NCBI GenBank assembly: GCA_036925085.1
Contig: JAUPFP010000026.1
Location: forward strand, 1,483,501 to 1,547,500
Length of the DNA stretch: 64,000 nt
Direction: 5' to 3'
Origin: Brachycybe producta
Taxonomy: Eukaryota > Arthropoda > Diplopoda > Playtdesmida > Andrognathidae
Shown here: one piece after another, positions 1-45,400 of the stretch
How positions within the stretch are numbered: the stretch's first letter is position 1
How the letters are laid out: each line of letters starts with the position of its first letter
Position numbers and translations under genes: made by a program
The notes under the pieces: model-generated
Database searches by the model: none
What the model was told of the DNA's origin: nothing
The model's input: the letters and a program-made list of their open reading frames with translations, nothing else

Positions 1-800
1 AGACTGAGTCTCATACTAGTTAAAAGGAAAGTTTTATCAAGTTGCATGTCATATCACACTATAAACAAGAAAGTTGCATGTCACATTGCACATTTTATTG
101 CATTAAAAGTTGGTGGTTTTAATATGTTAATTTTATTGATGGGTCAGTTAGGAATTTGTTATACATGTGGTGATCAGCAGTGATTCATTTTCTATTTTAA
201 AATCATTTTCAGTAACTTTCTGCATGACTGTGCATGTTTACAACCATGCACACATTATTTAGTGTCAATATCGTTATGTCTTAACTCATAGTTTATCTAC
301 TTTATGATTATCTTGTTTAGATTGTTTTTGACAATGTGTTTTCTGGTTGTGTATCATTTCATGTACTTTGCAATTCACTATCATGTACCAATTATTTTAT
401 ATGTAAAGCAGCCACGTTCACCACCACAGTAGTGATCAGTAACACTGCATGTTCACCACTACAGTAATGGTCACTAACCCTCCATATCCTTCCAGCCTTC
501 TCATTGCAAAGGCAGTGCTTACGGGCAAATTTGGGGTGCCTTCAGCGGTTCCTATCGATGTGAACAGTTTATCTTGCTAGTCATCTAACTGTCATGTTGA
601 ACCCCAGTGTTCCTCTGGATCATAAACAGACACTTGGTCATTTGGACCAGCTTAAGTGTTCTGCAGGTTTCGACCTCAAGCAATTCCTCTGGCATCCCTC
701 CTGGAAATTTTATATCAGGATTCTGTAGAATTTTATCTACATGTTTCTGCAGAGGCCTTCTGACTAAAATTGGAACACTTGTTTCTTCAGGAATTTCTAT
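1..800. other. unassigned AT-rich sequence
   Basis: No gene was recognised. Positions 410-480 hold two imperfect copies of a motif around TTCACCACTACAGTA. A short open stretch near 495-570 (LLIAKAVLTGKFGVPSAVPI) is preceded by an AG and could be an exon or an element fragment; I do not recognise it. Confidence 0.3.
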
Positions 801-808
801 GTTGATTA

Positions 809-992
809 TATTATGCAGAGTATCTCTGCAGAGTTATGCAGACTATCTCTGCAGAGTTATGCAGACTATCTCTGCAGAGTTATGCAGACTATCTCTGCAG
901 AGTTATGCAGACTATCTCTGCAGAGTTATGCAGACTATCTCTGCAGAGTTATGCAGACTATCTCTGCAGAATTTGGCAGAATATTTCTGCAG
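809..992 (+). repeat. 23-bp minisatellite
   Basis: Six identical tandem copies (832-969) of a 23-bp unit that contains GTTATGCAGACTATC and ends in CTCTGCAG. One diverged unit lies on each side (809-831, 970-992). CTCTGCAGAG across each unit junction is a perfect 10-bp palindrome. Because 23 is not a multiple of 3 and the unit has no stop, the array is open in all three plus frames. Confidence 0.95.
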
Positions 993-1342
993 CTATGTTT
1001 CTGTACACATTTCTGTACATTTCACCACAGTGAAAATGGAAAGTGGAAAGTTTAAATGAAAAAATAAAAATGTTATTAATCAATTCAAAAAACATTTAAT
1101 GAAATGATAGGATTAAATGTGCTGTAAAGATAGATGTACGTAGCACATGTTGATTGTTATCCAAAATGGTGACAACATGTCCAGGGAAAAACCAATAAGT
1201 TGTTTTATTAATCAACATACTGTAAGTAAAGACACAAAAAATATGATTTTAGCTTTGGATGTGGTTTGGAAGAGGTGTATGACTTTTCAGTTTCATTTCA
1301 TTGTTTAGCATATTGTCTGTCTTGCTTCAGGAAAGTTAAATT

Positions 1343-1546
1343 TTGTTAAAATTAGAAAGGGTTTATTCAGAATACATGCTGGTCTACTGGATAGAAGACC
1401 AGAAATATTCTGTTGTCTCTAGACGAAAAATTAACGAAGAGGAGGTTAGACAAAAAACTTATATGGAGCTCATTGGCTTAGAAATTTGTGTGAAATGGAG
1501 AACAAAAGCTAATAAAGCAAATGTTAGTATTACAATTTCCAAGTGA
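1343..1546 (+). other. open reading frame of unknown origin, BEN-protein-like N-terminal pattern
   Basis: 67 codons starting after a possible acceptor (TTGCTTCAG at about 1330). The stretch YMLVYWIEDQKYSVVSRRKI resembles the beta-strand pattern at the start of many invertebrate BEN-domain proteins (xxLVxWxEDxxYSVVxxxxI), followed by GLEICVKWR. This is pattern memory only. It could be a host exon or a transposon ORF. Confidence 0.25.
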
Positions 1547-3570
1547 AATGTTATACACAGTGTGCAGATAAATTCTACAGAATAAAAATATGAATAATTT
1601 CAAAAGTTCTGCAGAAAGTCAATGCACAGTAAGAAAAGGAATAAAACCTTAGAGAATTCTGCATGATTTTTCCAGGAGGGACCTCTAGTGGTGGACATCA
1701 TCATGGTCGATGCAAGTAAATAAATTGATGCAGCAAATAAATAAAGCTATTCAAATGCAATTTGCAGTGTTCGTGTTGAGATTATTCAATATTCAATTTA
1801 TTAAAAAGTTGTGCAATAACCACAACAGTTGTGGTAACCAAACCACAACATTGGTGATCCCAGGTGTTTGAGCCAACAACATTGGTGACCCAGACGTGAT
1901 GGGGTAGAACGTAGGTCTCTAATTCCTCTTGCCTTAATACATCCTAGGTTCCTAACCTACCTACTCAAAACTTTGTTGAGAGTTGAATTGCTTCGTGTTG
2001 TTTTATTAGTGGAAGTTTTGACAAAGTTTGGTTTGATTTTTTCACAACAAAATTGATCGCTGTTCTTTTTGTTTTTTTGTAAGGTTGTAGAAAGCAACCG
2101 AACATACATGGATCAGATTTACTCTCCAGATCAAGAAAAGTGTTTTGACGCCCTTGTGTAATTTCTTTGTGTTTTACTGAAATTATGCGATACAGTTCGT
2201 GATTTATAATCTTCTGTTTTTTTTTTTCGCTTTTAGTCAACTGAAGAATTCTGTAATTGGAAGTAACAAGCAGAAGTCGGCCGTTATTCAATTGGGAATA
2301 CTTACTAGGTATGCTTGAAGAGTATATTTGAGCTTTTATATGTGAAAATAAGTGCATAAACAAATTGAATAAACTGTGAATTGATCAAGTAGTGCGTGTA
2401 TGCAGGGATGGGTAAATGTCACAAAAGTTGGGGTGAGAGGACTAGATCACTTCTTGTTCTTTTGAGCCAGTTTCAGTGGCTGTGTTGCTGTCTTTACCAC
2501 TAGTGCTCCTTCTTAGCAATTGCTGGGGGGTGGGGGCCACACTTCTATGTGCACAGACATCAGGCCCACCTGTGGATTTGTGGGTTCCTCCGTCCAAGCA
2601 ACATCAGCAGAACCACATGAGTCTGCTCTGGCCATAGGCAGCAAGCCTACAGCAAAGGTAAAGTGAGAGGGGAATTTTTTTTTTCTTGGCAACCTCCTGC
2701 ACCGTCTTTTCAATCTTCCTGCCATGGGCAGGAATAGGGATAGGGAGTACCGCCATCATGGGACATGATACCAAGGCCAAGAAATGCCTCTATCTCGTCT
2801 CTTTCCGTTTTTAAAAAGTGTGGATAGCACGGGCTGCCCGTCACCAATTACCTTCTTTGAGAGAATAGATTACTCTAAGGTATGGGCGCACCATTACCCT
2901 CGATAAGTACACTGTCAGATTTGTTGGATTCTTCATAACCTTCTGAACTGATTGTAGCAGTGTGCCTCTACTTCTTTGAGGGCCGACCAGCCACTCATCG
3001 GCGCCATGCGCTACTTCAACCATCGGAGTTGAACTTGTATAACAACAGCTCTGTTACACTCATGGAAGTCATTCCAGACTCTGGACGGCATTTTATCAGT
3101 TGAAATCGGTAGGAACCAAAAGAACCTAAGGGCTAGCGGAATCCACCACACTTTCTATCAGTTGTCATTTAAACACAGTTGTACACGGGCCGAAGTTTCT
3201 CCAGTAAACAGTATTGTGGAATCCATTGCAGTGTTCGGCACAGAGGCCTCCATTGGCTCTGGACAAAAGAGGAACTCGTTTTCTTCTCCCAACAGCGCCT
3301 CTTCACCGGAATGAATTGTGCATCAGGAGTATGAAGACAGTTCCAACTTTTCCTCTTCCCTACAAGGAAACAGAGAAACGCCAGTTTAAGCATTGTGTTG
3401 ACCATGAAAACTGCTATTCCTATCGTTTAAACCACAGGAAATTACTTTTATTTGATTTTTGCACTGTGGAGATCACGGAAACCACCGTGATTCTCCACCT
3501 GAGGATCCAAAGTGGCATCTCCTCTTCGTCCTAAGACAGGAAATTAATTAACAACCCCTTGCATGTTTAA
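1547..3570. other. no gene seen
   Basis: AT-rich DNA with short unsupported open frames. It contains two mentions of CAACATTGGTGA near 1840-1890 and a G/C-richer block at 2500-3540 that may belong to the degenerate element to its right, but no motif confirms this. Confidence 0.4.
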
Positions 3571-3574
3571 TAAA

Positions 3575-5640
3575 ATAAAAAACCGTCTGGACATTCAGTT
3601 GCAAGCAATCCACACAAAGCCTGAACCCACCATGTTTCTTGCACACACGATTTGGCTAGCATAAAGACTATGCAAAGGTTGGATTTGGCAACCCTTCACA
3701 CAAGTGAGATTGCCCACTTGTATCAATCTTATGTTCTACCAGAGATATCTCACCAAATTTTGTGTAGTCAAATGCAAATGATTGCTGTTTATGTAGCAGT
3801 AACTCTTAGGTGCTTGGATTTGCAAGGCTTAGAGATTTGGGCTAATCTCCAATCATCATAGTAGGAAAATGCACACTCAAATTGAGAATCTGGCATGTAC
3901 TACGAACCCCTTTCAACTTGGACAAGAGTTCCTCTGATGCAAGAGTTTTCGCCTTAGCATAGTGGACTCCACCACATTTCTTCTGTTGTCGATCCGTCTT
4001 CCCTTTCATTTTAGACAGATGCTCTGGCTCTACCACAATGGCAGCCTCCATGGCTTGAGCTGTGGCTACTCGTTCCTCTTGTCTCCAGGGCTATCAGGTA
4101 GTCATGGATGTGCTCAATTGATACATGTGATAAACACTTTCTGGGGTTTCCTCGGCAATACCAGCGACGGCAAAGGTCTTCCGATGAAGTTTCATCAAAA
4201 GGAGCTGAACATGGTCAGCATGCTCCAGCAGGCACACTTTGGCCAAAACTATCAGAGAAACTTACATTTCCGCTTTTCAAACGAAAACAGGCTTGGGGAA
4301 GTCTGTTAGAACAAGTTGCACCCATTGATCGTTTCAATAGGTGGACTATCCAAGTCGATTTGGAGAACACATTTCGTACTTCAACTTTTGGAACCGTCAC
4401 AGGCACCTTTCTTCCAGCAGGTAGGCCTACTCCTGTATATGGTTTAGTTTGTGGAATGCACAGTGTCGAAATTTGACACTGGAACTTTAGCAGTTTCCTC
4501 GTCCCAGAGTTCTTTCCAGAAGAAAATCTTCTGCGTTATCACATCAATGATGAGCCCAAGCCCACCAGTTAGTTGATCACCTAGAATGGCTTTTCGTTCT
4601 CCACAGATCACGAGAAAGGTGGCTGTCACTGACTTATCTTGGAAGCCTGTGAATGTCGTTTACTTGTCGGTCTTTACCACTGAAAGTTTCCTGATCATCT
4701 TATAGGACGGGGCAGCAGTCCGTGAGTTACTAGCCTCAGCTTTTGCTTCCCAGCCTTTTCCCGTTCCAGGTGGAAGTAGTTTCTTTGATACGAGATCCGT
4801 TTCTAAAAGTCATGCTGAGTCTGCATATTTCACCAAGGAATCAGCCTTCGTTCTGTTCAAGCTTTGTTGAAGTGCCAGCAGGATCATACTCCAAAATTGA
4901 CAAGGCGATAGCCTTCCTGTTACCGAGGACTGCCACAGTCAACCAAGTTCGTACCTCAAATCAATTCCGGAACAGACTCGTATTTTGTCTGACGCAGTGC
5001 CTGGAGTTTCAAATACAAGTGAAGGGCGTGATCTCCAGAGTTGAAATGTTCTGAGTTTGGCCCAGGCTATGTCAAGACGTAAGACGGCCCACTGAGCACA
5101 GTACATCTCAACTGACCCTTCCAGCAAGCAGTGTAATAGCTACATGTGGCCTCTTTTGTCCACCTATGGCCGTTTCATTGAACTTCTTAATGAAATGATA
5201 AATATCCTCTATGTTCTCGTACCTATGGAAGGGAAGTACCATATTATACAACCCTAGTGCCTGGAAGTGGGGAAGCAAAACAAGGCGGCCGCCATCTAGC
5301 ATGTGTCACGCACGTTGGTGTGGCCCTTGCTCATGTCCTGCTTTTAACTGTGGTTGCCCAGCCTTGACAGATTCAGGACTAACTCTTCCACAATCATGAT
5401 GGAACTGCAAGTGCGGCTCATAGGTATGCGAGACCCTCGGATCAAACGGAATACATAGACGAACAAATTTCGGCTGTGTGCCTGGCATTGACGCATAGTG
5501 TTGTTCAGGTAACAGTAGGGGATCACTGAATACACCATTTCTTTGGAGGGCTGCTATTTCTCTCCACATGTTCATTAATTCATATGGTTCATATCCGGCT
5601 AATTTTAGGATCCCTATACCTGCAACCACCACGCCCATGG
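3575..5640 (-). pseudogene. degenerate Ty3/gypsy-type polyprotein relic 1
   Basis: Minus-strand gag-to-RT relic with many stops and frameshifts. Gag-like pieces come first: MWREIAALQRNGVF at 5.6-5.5 kb and EDIYHFIKKFNETA at about 5.2 kb. A protease-RT linker follows at 4.4-4.0 kb (RLPQACFRLKSGNVSF). The start of reverse transcriptase lies at 3.64-3.58 kb (KKHGGFRLCVDCLQLNVQT, the family block KKDGxFRxCVDYRxLN). No YxDD, RNase H or integrase was recognised. It is collinear with relic 2 and the plus-strand element at 26.5 kb. A mobile element, not a host gene. Confidence 0.7.
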
Positions 5641-5783
5641 GTATAGGCCGGTCTAATGGATATTCTGAAGATAGAGCCTAGAGCTGCAATCTGAGGTGTG
5701 TTACCCGCCGCTTTACTGGCTGCACGTCACCGTGTGCCACCAGCTTCTATGCCATGGTCTGCACCAGGCCTGGTCTCCAACTT

Positions 5784-6090
5784 AATCTGCAAACAACCAA
5801 GAAGGCCTGTGGCAGAGAGACAGAAGTCTAATTGCTGCATGTGAAAGGATTTGTTGGAACCCAAAGATGTAAACTGAAAAACACTTGCAACATGTCCCAA
5901 AGTACAAGTTTATTTTCATGAATAAAATCCTCTGCAAGAGAGTTTCATTGTCTTACAACCTAGGAATAAATGACCAGGAATATGAATCGGTCTGTGCAAA
6001 AATCTCTAATTTTGTTAAGAGTTGTAACCCTACCCAAGTACAAGAGCCTTCTATCATCCCCTAATTTAGGCCTGCTAAAAACGAAATTTT
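5784..6090 (-). mobile_element. LINE (CR1/L2-like) 3' fragment
   Basis: The minus strand carries the end of a LINE reverse transcriptase ORF (LLYLGRVTTLNKI and the block before NSLAEDF), then a 3' UTR with GGCCT.TGGCAGAG shared with the copies at 29.8 and 38.4 kb. The 5' part is missing. Confidence 0.7.
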
Positions 6091-7282
6091 TTCTTCTTGG
6101 ATTATTAACGGGGTTGTTTGCAGCAGTGGCCGTTCTCCACTACAGAAGGCACCGCCATACTGCTGATTCTTGGGATATCATATACGGATTTTTAATGTGG
6201 TGGTCACCCGTTGCTTTCCACATCTTATGCCGTTCAACAATGGCCAAAGATTCAAGAAATTTTAAAATTCGAAAAAAAATGGAAAAAAAATCAAGGTCTT
6301 GGATTTTTTTTCCAAAAATTGAAAAAAAAATTAAATCCTCTAAAGTACAGTAAAAGGTGCTTGTGAAGGCGTAATGGGGCTCAGAAGTCTCAAAAAGCTC
6401 AAAAACGACCGAAGTTTTAAAAACAATTTTAAATTCCATGTAAAACTGAAAAAAACCAAAATGGGTTAAACATGTTCATCCCAGCCCTGTTTAAACAGTG
6501 GTTTAAACTACTAGTGGGGAAAGCCTTGCCAGCCGTGGTCTCTGTCTATATTAGCCATCATACACGTATGACGTTGCCTATGCTCTAGCGCGAGGAGGTG
6601 TAGATCAGGATTTTCTCTTTATTGGGTCTAGGGCGAGAAGGTATTCCTTAGATCCTTCCAGTATTTTAAAGGTAAAACTACAAAGTTATAACCAAAAAGT
6701 AGCAAAATCCAAGCTCTAGCAGAGTCTCCGGCCACGATCCAATGCCAGGGTCAGTAGTGCCTAAAGATGAACTCTTGCATCATCACCCGAAAAAAAAACC
6801 AGAACTGACTGGAGGACACATGACCCTCTGGTGAGCAATCGGACTAGTGGAACGGAAAAGTGGAACACGTGTCGTCACACAAGTGACAGTGAACGTCACA
6901 TTCAGCCATTGCAAGCGGCGATTTCAGGCAACTGCAGCCTCATTTCTTTGTATGCCCAATTGCATAAAGGAATTGTGTCAGTGTTTATCAGTGAAAATGA
7001 CCAGATAGGGCATATGGTTGTTTGCGTTTTGATTTCGTTCGTACAAAAACGAAATTAGGCCTACATAATTTTGTAAAATACGATTGTGTACGAAATTCCG
7101 CTAACTCACTTCCCCCATTGTGATAAAAAGGTGAATTTTAACTAATAAACGCCCAAATTAAAAAAAAAACATCAGCATACACTTCCAATAAGACTTCACT
7201 GGGTGTTTCTTACGGGAAAATATTTCTAGAAAGGATTATCAGCCTAATGAAGACAGTTTTTATGTTGCTCTTTTGTTAGTGT
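6091..7282. other. unassigned sequence with one unrecognised open frame
   Basis: A plus-strand frame to 6353 contains a hydrophobic stretch (FFLLGLLTGLFAAVAVL) followed by HYRRHRHTADSWD and a lysine-rich tail. Its start lies inside the LINE fragment, so it is probably spurious. The rest shows no gene. Confidence 0.25.
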
Positions 7283-8020
7283 AAGAGGCTACATCGCAAA
7301 ATAACTTCGAAAAATCTCCGCAAAGAGCACTAGAATCGTTTTTCTATTGAGACCATAGACCCAATGTTAAAGAAAAAATGTTAATTTTTAAAATACACAC
7401 AGTCGCGGCTGCAATATATTTATTTTTCATATTTAAAGTTGTCCAATATTAAGTTTTCAAAGTGCAATGTGCACCTTAAATATATGCGGATCCAGTGATA
7501 GAATGACAAACAATTGGTAATTAAGTGCGGTTATATTTTTAAAAACTATTTTAAAATCGCGAATTTCTAACGCTTATGTTAAATTCCATTCAGTACGCGC
7601 TCGTAAGCAAAAAAACATCCATTACAATATTCGTAAAAATACCTAAAAATAATTTTAAAAAACCACAATTAAACCACAGTGAAGCCAACATGCTGATTTT
7701 TTTTTGTTTCTGGTTTTTAAAAATTATTTTTGCGAGCATTTTAGTGGATTTTTTTTCTTATTTGGGCGTACTCAATGGAGTTTAACATAAGAGTTAGAAA
7801 TTTGCGATTTTTAAATAGTTTTTAAAAATATAACCGCACTTACCGATTTTTGTCATTCTATCACTCGTTTAGCATATATTTAAGGTGCACATTGCACGTT
7901 GAAAACTTAATAAAATTAACATTTTTTCTTTAACATTGGGTCTATGGGCTCAATAGAAAAACGATGTTAGCGCTCTTTGCGGAGTTTTTACGAAGTAATT
8001 TTGTGATGTATCCTCTTAAG
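7282..8020. mobile_element. long palindromic element, copy 1 (full)
   Basis: Two arms of about 350 bp in inverted orientation around a short centre. It starts TAAGAGGCTACATCGC and ends GATGTATCCTCTTAAG. Internal landmarks on both arms are TCGTTTTTCTATTGAG, GCAATGTGCACCTTAAATAT and TTCTAAC.CTTATGTTAA. No coding capacity. It sits just upstream of ARMC8 exon a. Confidence 0.85.
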
Positions 8021-8127
8021 ATAGAAAACAATTTCTTATTTCTCTGCAATTTACATAGAAATTTGGGATGGTTTGTCTGTCAGTATGTATTACTACTGGC
8101 TAGTTTAACTGAAACTTATTTTTTCAG

Positions 8128-40943
<32,816 letters not shown>

Positions 40944-41587
40944 CATGTACTTTACAGTGTCTACCCTCGAGTGTAGGTGACGCTTTTCAAGCAAAACGAA
41001 TGGCTTGATATTCATACGTTATAATTAGAAATCAATTACTATGTTTGAGTATTTTAAGTAATCAACTACACATTTCAAGTATATTAAACACATGGGAATA
41101 AAATTTTAATATAAATTATGCTTGAATTTAACCTTTTAAATATATAAGCATATTTAAGCAAAGTTGGTTTCTCATAATCATATAAACTTACTAACTCTTC
41201 AAATGCCACACTGTGCTGTATTTAAAATAATATGTTACATAAATCAGTATCATTTGTGACTTGAAGCACGGTTACCTTGTGCTGCCAGACAATATTATAA
41301 TTTTAAAATTGCAGTAAATAACGGCGTTCATATTGTATGTTGTTAAAAAACAGAGACGATGCATTCTTTGATCAAAAAACAGATTTTTTTTATCTGTGTC
41401 CGTTTCATGCAAAGAATTGTTTTTGGAACACTTTGGAACAGCTTTCTTTGCATTCAAATTATGCCGAAATGAAATCATGCTAAACATCCAAACACATTGT
41501 AATTGGCGCAGACAAAACACAATGGGGAAATAGTATGTTATTGTTACCGATATTTATGGAATTTTAATGTCAGAGCATAAATACACC
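40944..41587. other. ARMC8 3' flank, no further gene seen
   Basis: AT-rich convergent intergenic DNA containing the candidate ARMC8 poly(A) signal. Open frames here lack any motif. Confidence 0.5.
41097..41102 (+). promoter_or_regulatory. candidate ARMC8 poly(A) signal
   Basis: AATAAA 154 nt after the ARMC8 stop codon, in an AT-rich 3' region. It is the first perfect signal I see there. Confidence 0.45.
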
Positions 41588-42302
41588 TCCATCTTGTTGT
41601 TTTGAGCAGACGACACAACGAGACAAATGAGTGTTACTAAACTTGCAAGAAGTAGTCTCACAACCGTTCACTGAGGATACATTAAAGTGCTAAATGTGGT
41701 AAAAAGTATTGTTCTTTAAGTGCTCCCTTTATATAAATGTTAAAAGGTCCTTCTATTTTTAAACAAGGTTCAAAATCGTTCGTTTGTTAACTACACATTA
41801 ATTCCCATAGGACCAAAACACTGTCCCACAAAAGTTAGAACTCTCGTTAAAAACGATTAAGAACAATAACAAAAAATTAGCACATGCTTTCCTGTATTGG
41901 CTTCATGATGTTTCCTTTTTATAATTTTTTTAAAGATCCTTCTATTTTTAATAAAGTTTAAAATCGTACGTGTTTTAACTCTGTTAAGTCCCATAGGATC
42001 AAAACACCGTCCCACAAAAGTTAGAACTCTCATTAAAAATGATTTCGAACAATCAAAAAAAAAATGAGCACATACTTACATGTGTTTATTTGCTTCAGGA
42101 TGATTCCTTTTTCTAAATTTTGAAAGGTCCTTCTATTTTTAAACAAGGTTCAAAATCGTTCGTTTTTTAACTACCGGTTAAATCCCATAGGACCAAAGAA
42201 CAATCCCACAAACATTTGAAGAACTCTCGTTAAAAACGACTCAGAACAATTAGCACATGCATTAATCTATTAATTTTGCGATGTTTCCTTTTTATAAGTT
42301 TT
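41588..42302. repeat. dispersed element with three ~190-bp tandem units
   Basis: Units begin AAAGGTCCTTCTATTTTTA at about 41743, 41931 and 42122, each containing TCCCATAGGA.CAAA and ATTAGCACATG-like blocks. The ~150 bp before them (CATCTTGTTGTTTTGAGCAG) and the units match the inside of the hAT-like element at 48.8-49.9 kb. Confidence 0.85.
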
Positions 42303-42392
42303 GCATGTGAAATTATTTTTCTATTAATTATGTGACTTCAAACCTCGAGAAAAAAATGTTAAAAAGTGATTTCGAAAGTGATTCACACATAA

Positions 42393-42398
42393 TTTAAT
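42393..42398 (-). promoter_or_regulatory. candidate DNAJB11 poly(A) signal (ATTAAA)
   Basis: The minus strand reads ATTAAA about 29 nt past the stop. No AATAAA is seen nearer, so this common variant is the best candidate. Confidence 0.3.
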
Positions 42399-42426
42399 AA
42401 TACTTCTACAACATTTTTTTGTTTTA

Positions 42427-42491
42427 TCAATAACCTCGAAGTCCATTGTAAATCTTGTTCACTGAATTTTGTTTTAAGATTTCTTTGATCG
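42427..42491 (-). CDS. DNAJB11: DNAJB11 exon 9 (stop)
   Basis: Encodes [20 protein letters not shown] then Y and TGA at 42429-42427. The vertebrate end is KQGSVQKVYNGLQGY. The acceptor is CCTTTCAG|CG. Confidence 0.93.
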
Positions 42492-45400
42492 CTGAAAGGA
42501 AAAACAAACAATGGACTGATTAATTTCATACAATTTCAAAAGAAAACTTACAATGAAAAATAAGTGTATACCTTCTTTATTTTTTTCTGAGAAATCCTCT
42601 TTTGGAAACATCACATCAAATGTGATATACAAAGTTCCAAATATATTATTCCTTTCATAGTTGGGCATCCCTTCTCCCTTCTTACGAATTCTTGCGCCAT
42701 GCCATGTTACTTTGTCGCGCACGATGTGCACCTAAATATGTTAAGAAGCGATTTGAACCCATTATATTGCAACTAATCACTAACCCTTCTTTCATTACAA
42801 CAATTTTGCAAAATGTCAAACCAAACATTTGCTGCAATTATTTTCATTTAAAAATTTATTTATAAAAAAAACTGCAGTTTCACACTCGGTAGACAATATT
42901 AATAATTTTTAATTAGGGTTTGCCAAATTTCACATGGACTGAATTATTGATGTCCACTTTTATCATGAAATTTAAAAACTTTGAAAAACTAGACATTTTT
43001 AAAACCACAATTAAAATTAAACTAACAAATGATTTTACAACCTTGTGATTGTCTAAATGAGTTATGTCCATTTCAAAGCCAACAAGTGCATCCATCAAAG
43101 AAATGGTTACGTTAGTGTATAAATCATCTCCCTTGCGTTCAAATAGCGGATGCCTAGTTCGAATGACGTAACAAATAAAATGTTAGATTAATGAATAAAA
43201 AAGTAGCATTAGAATAAACATTATGATACCAATCCACTTTATTATAAAATTTGAAAAGGACTGGAATTTAATAAGCCTGCACTTCCTTTATTGAGCCCAT
43301 AGACCTAATGTTAAAGAAAAAATGTTAATTTTTAAAATACACACAGTCGCAGCAATATGTTGATTTTTCATATTTAAAGTTGTCCAATATTGTTTTCAAA
43401 GTGCAATGTGCACCTTAAATATATGCTGATCAAGTGATAGAAGTCGAGTGTTAAAAATAGCTAAAAAATAATTTTAAAAACCACAATGAAACCAACCCAT
43501 TAGCGCACGTGCTGATTTTTTGTCTGGTTTTTTTAAATTATTTTTACAAGCATTTTAATGGATGTTTTTTTTTCTTATTTGGGCGTACTCAATGGAGTTT
43601 AACATAAGAGTTAGAAATTCGCGGTTTTGAAATAGTTTTTAAAAATAGAACCACACGTGCCAATTTTTTGTCATTCCATCACTCGATGAGTATATATTTA
43701 AGGTGCACATTGCACTTTGAAAACTTAATATTGGACAACTTTAAATATGAAAAATAAACATACTGCCGCAACAGTGTATTTTAAAAATTTACATTTTTTC
43801 TTTAACATTGGCTCTATGAGCTGAATAGAAAAACGATGCTAGCACTCTTTAGGGAGATTTTTCGAAGTAATTTTGTGATGTAGCCTCTTAAGCAAAAAAA
43901 ACTCGTGCTTATTCAAAGCCAAAATGGGATTCAATATTGCCTTTTGGTTAAGTACTTGCAAAAAAATTTGCTTATCTATCTAATTCATTATCATATTGTT
44001 TAGAAGATAAGCAGGCACAAATGTGAAGAGTAGTCAAAGCTCCCTTATCTCAACAATTGGTTTTCTTGTTCTCTTTGTTTCCGTTATCTTTCTACAACTA
44101 CCATAATAGTTATTAGAAAATATAATTACTGACTTTCTCAAATGTTTTCTACAAACTGAAATGCACCCCAATATTCGTCAAAATCTCGAAGCAAAATTAC
44201 ATTGTACCTCTTGTGTAGGACCACCACGTAACTTATGACACTTACGGCGAGGTTTTAATCCTGAACTTTAAATCGCCTGGTTCCCCATCAACATGTGGCT
44301 CACCTTAACAAAAAAATTGATTTCGTTAGTTTCTTTTTCACCAAAAATAATTTTAGCTGTCGTGACAACCAACACGTCAGTACTTCCATTCAGATGTTCC
44401 ATAAAGATTGTCATATTTGTATATCTTCTCTAATAAAGCCCATGGATAAGGCTAGGATCGTAAATACTAAAAATATATGCAGCTGTTTTAAGAACCTTCA
44501 AAACTATTTGTAAAAAAAAAATGAATTATGTCCCAGATGTTGAAGATATAATAAGAGGCCTATAGATTTAAAAATGTTTAAAAGACAGGTCACCAACTTC
44601 TACAACTATGAGATGCAAAGAAAGAACATTTAACACGATAAAGTAATACAGAACCAATGCAAAATTGCTCTCTACTGGCTCGTACATTGTTCGCACGTAC
44701 CAACCGAAGTAGCTAAAACTGCAATCTGCACTAGCACAGCATCTTACAATGTTTCTTTATTACTTTGTGGTGTGAACCATTATCTACCTAATCTGTTTCA
44801 CTTTGTTTACATTTAATAAGATCTCTCCTTCAATATGGCTTGCATTACTATTTCCTGACTAGCTTAGCTTGTGGTTTCAGTAGAGGTCACACTAGTGGCT
44901 TTATTAAGGTTTAACAAATTTGTATTCACTAACTAGTACCCAATGGAAACCATGAGTTTAAGAGGAGAACCGACAAACAGTAAATATTAAAATTAGTATT
45001 AATATCAATATATCTAATATAATTTGCGTAGGGCTGACTCTCTATCTTTCCTTCACGCCCTCCTTTTGTGCATGAATGTCCTAGGAAACTGTACACACTA
45101 GAATTGTGAAAATTAACCAGTATACACATTTTGAGATGGGCTTCTTGGTAGCTAGCTACAGTAGAATTTTCTATTTTCCTCTGTTTACCTCATTTTTGTC
45201 AAAAGTCATCACATTTCACCAGAAATCTAAAGTTGGCAGCCAGGAAAACTTGCTTCATTGCATCACGCTTTTTTCAAAGAATAAATTAACCGGCGTGAGT
45301 TATGGTAAAATAAAGGTTGTTACCTTTGACCTCACAATTTAGTTGGTAGCAAAATTGGTTGTCTTTGGCAGAGAAGTGAGAGGTCCTTGGTTCCAGTCCT

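Noticed and set aside
809-992. CRISPR-like array
   Set aside because: Units are directly adjacent with no spacers, and the genome is eukaryotic.
607-1059. 150-aa plus-strand frame
   Set aside because: Two thirds of it is the 23-bp minisatellite, which is open in all frames; the rest has no motif.
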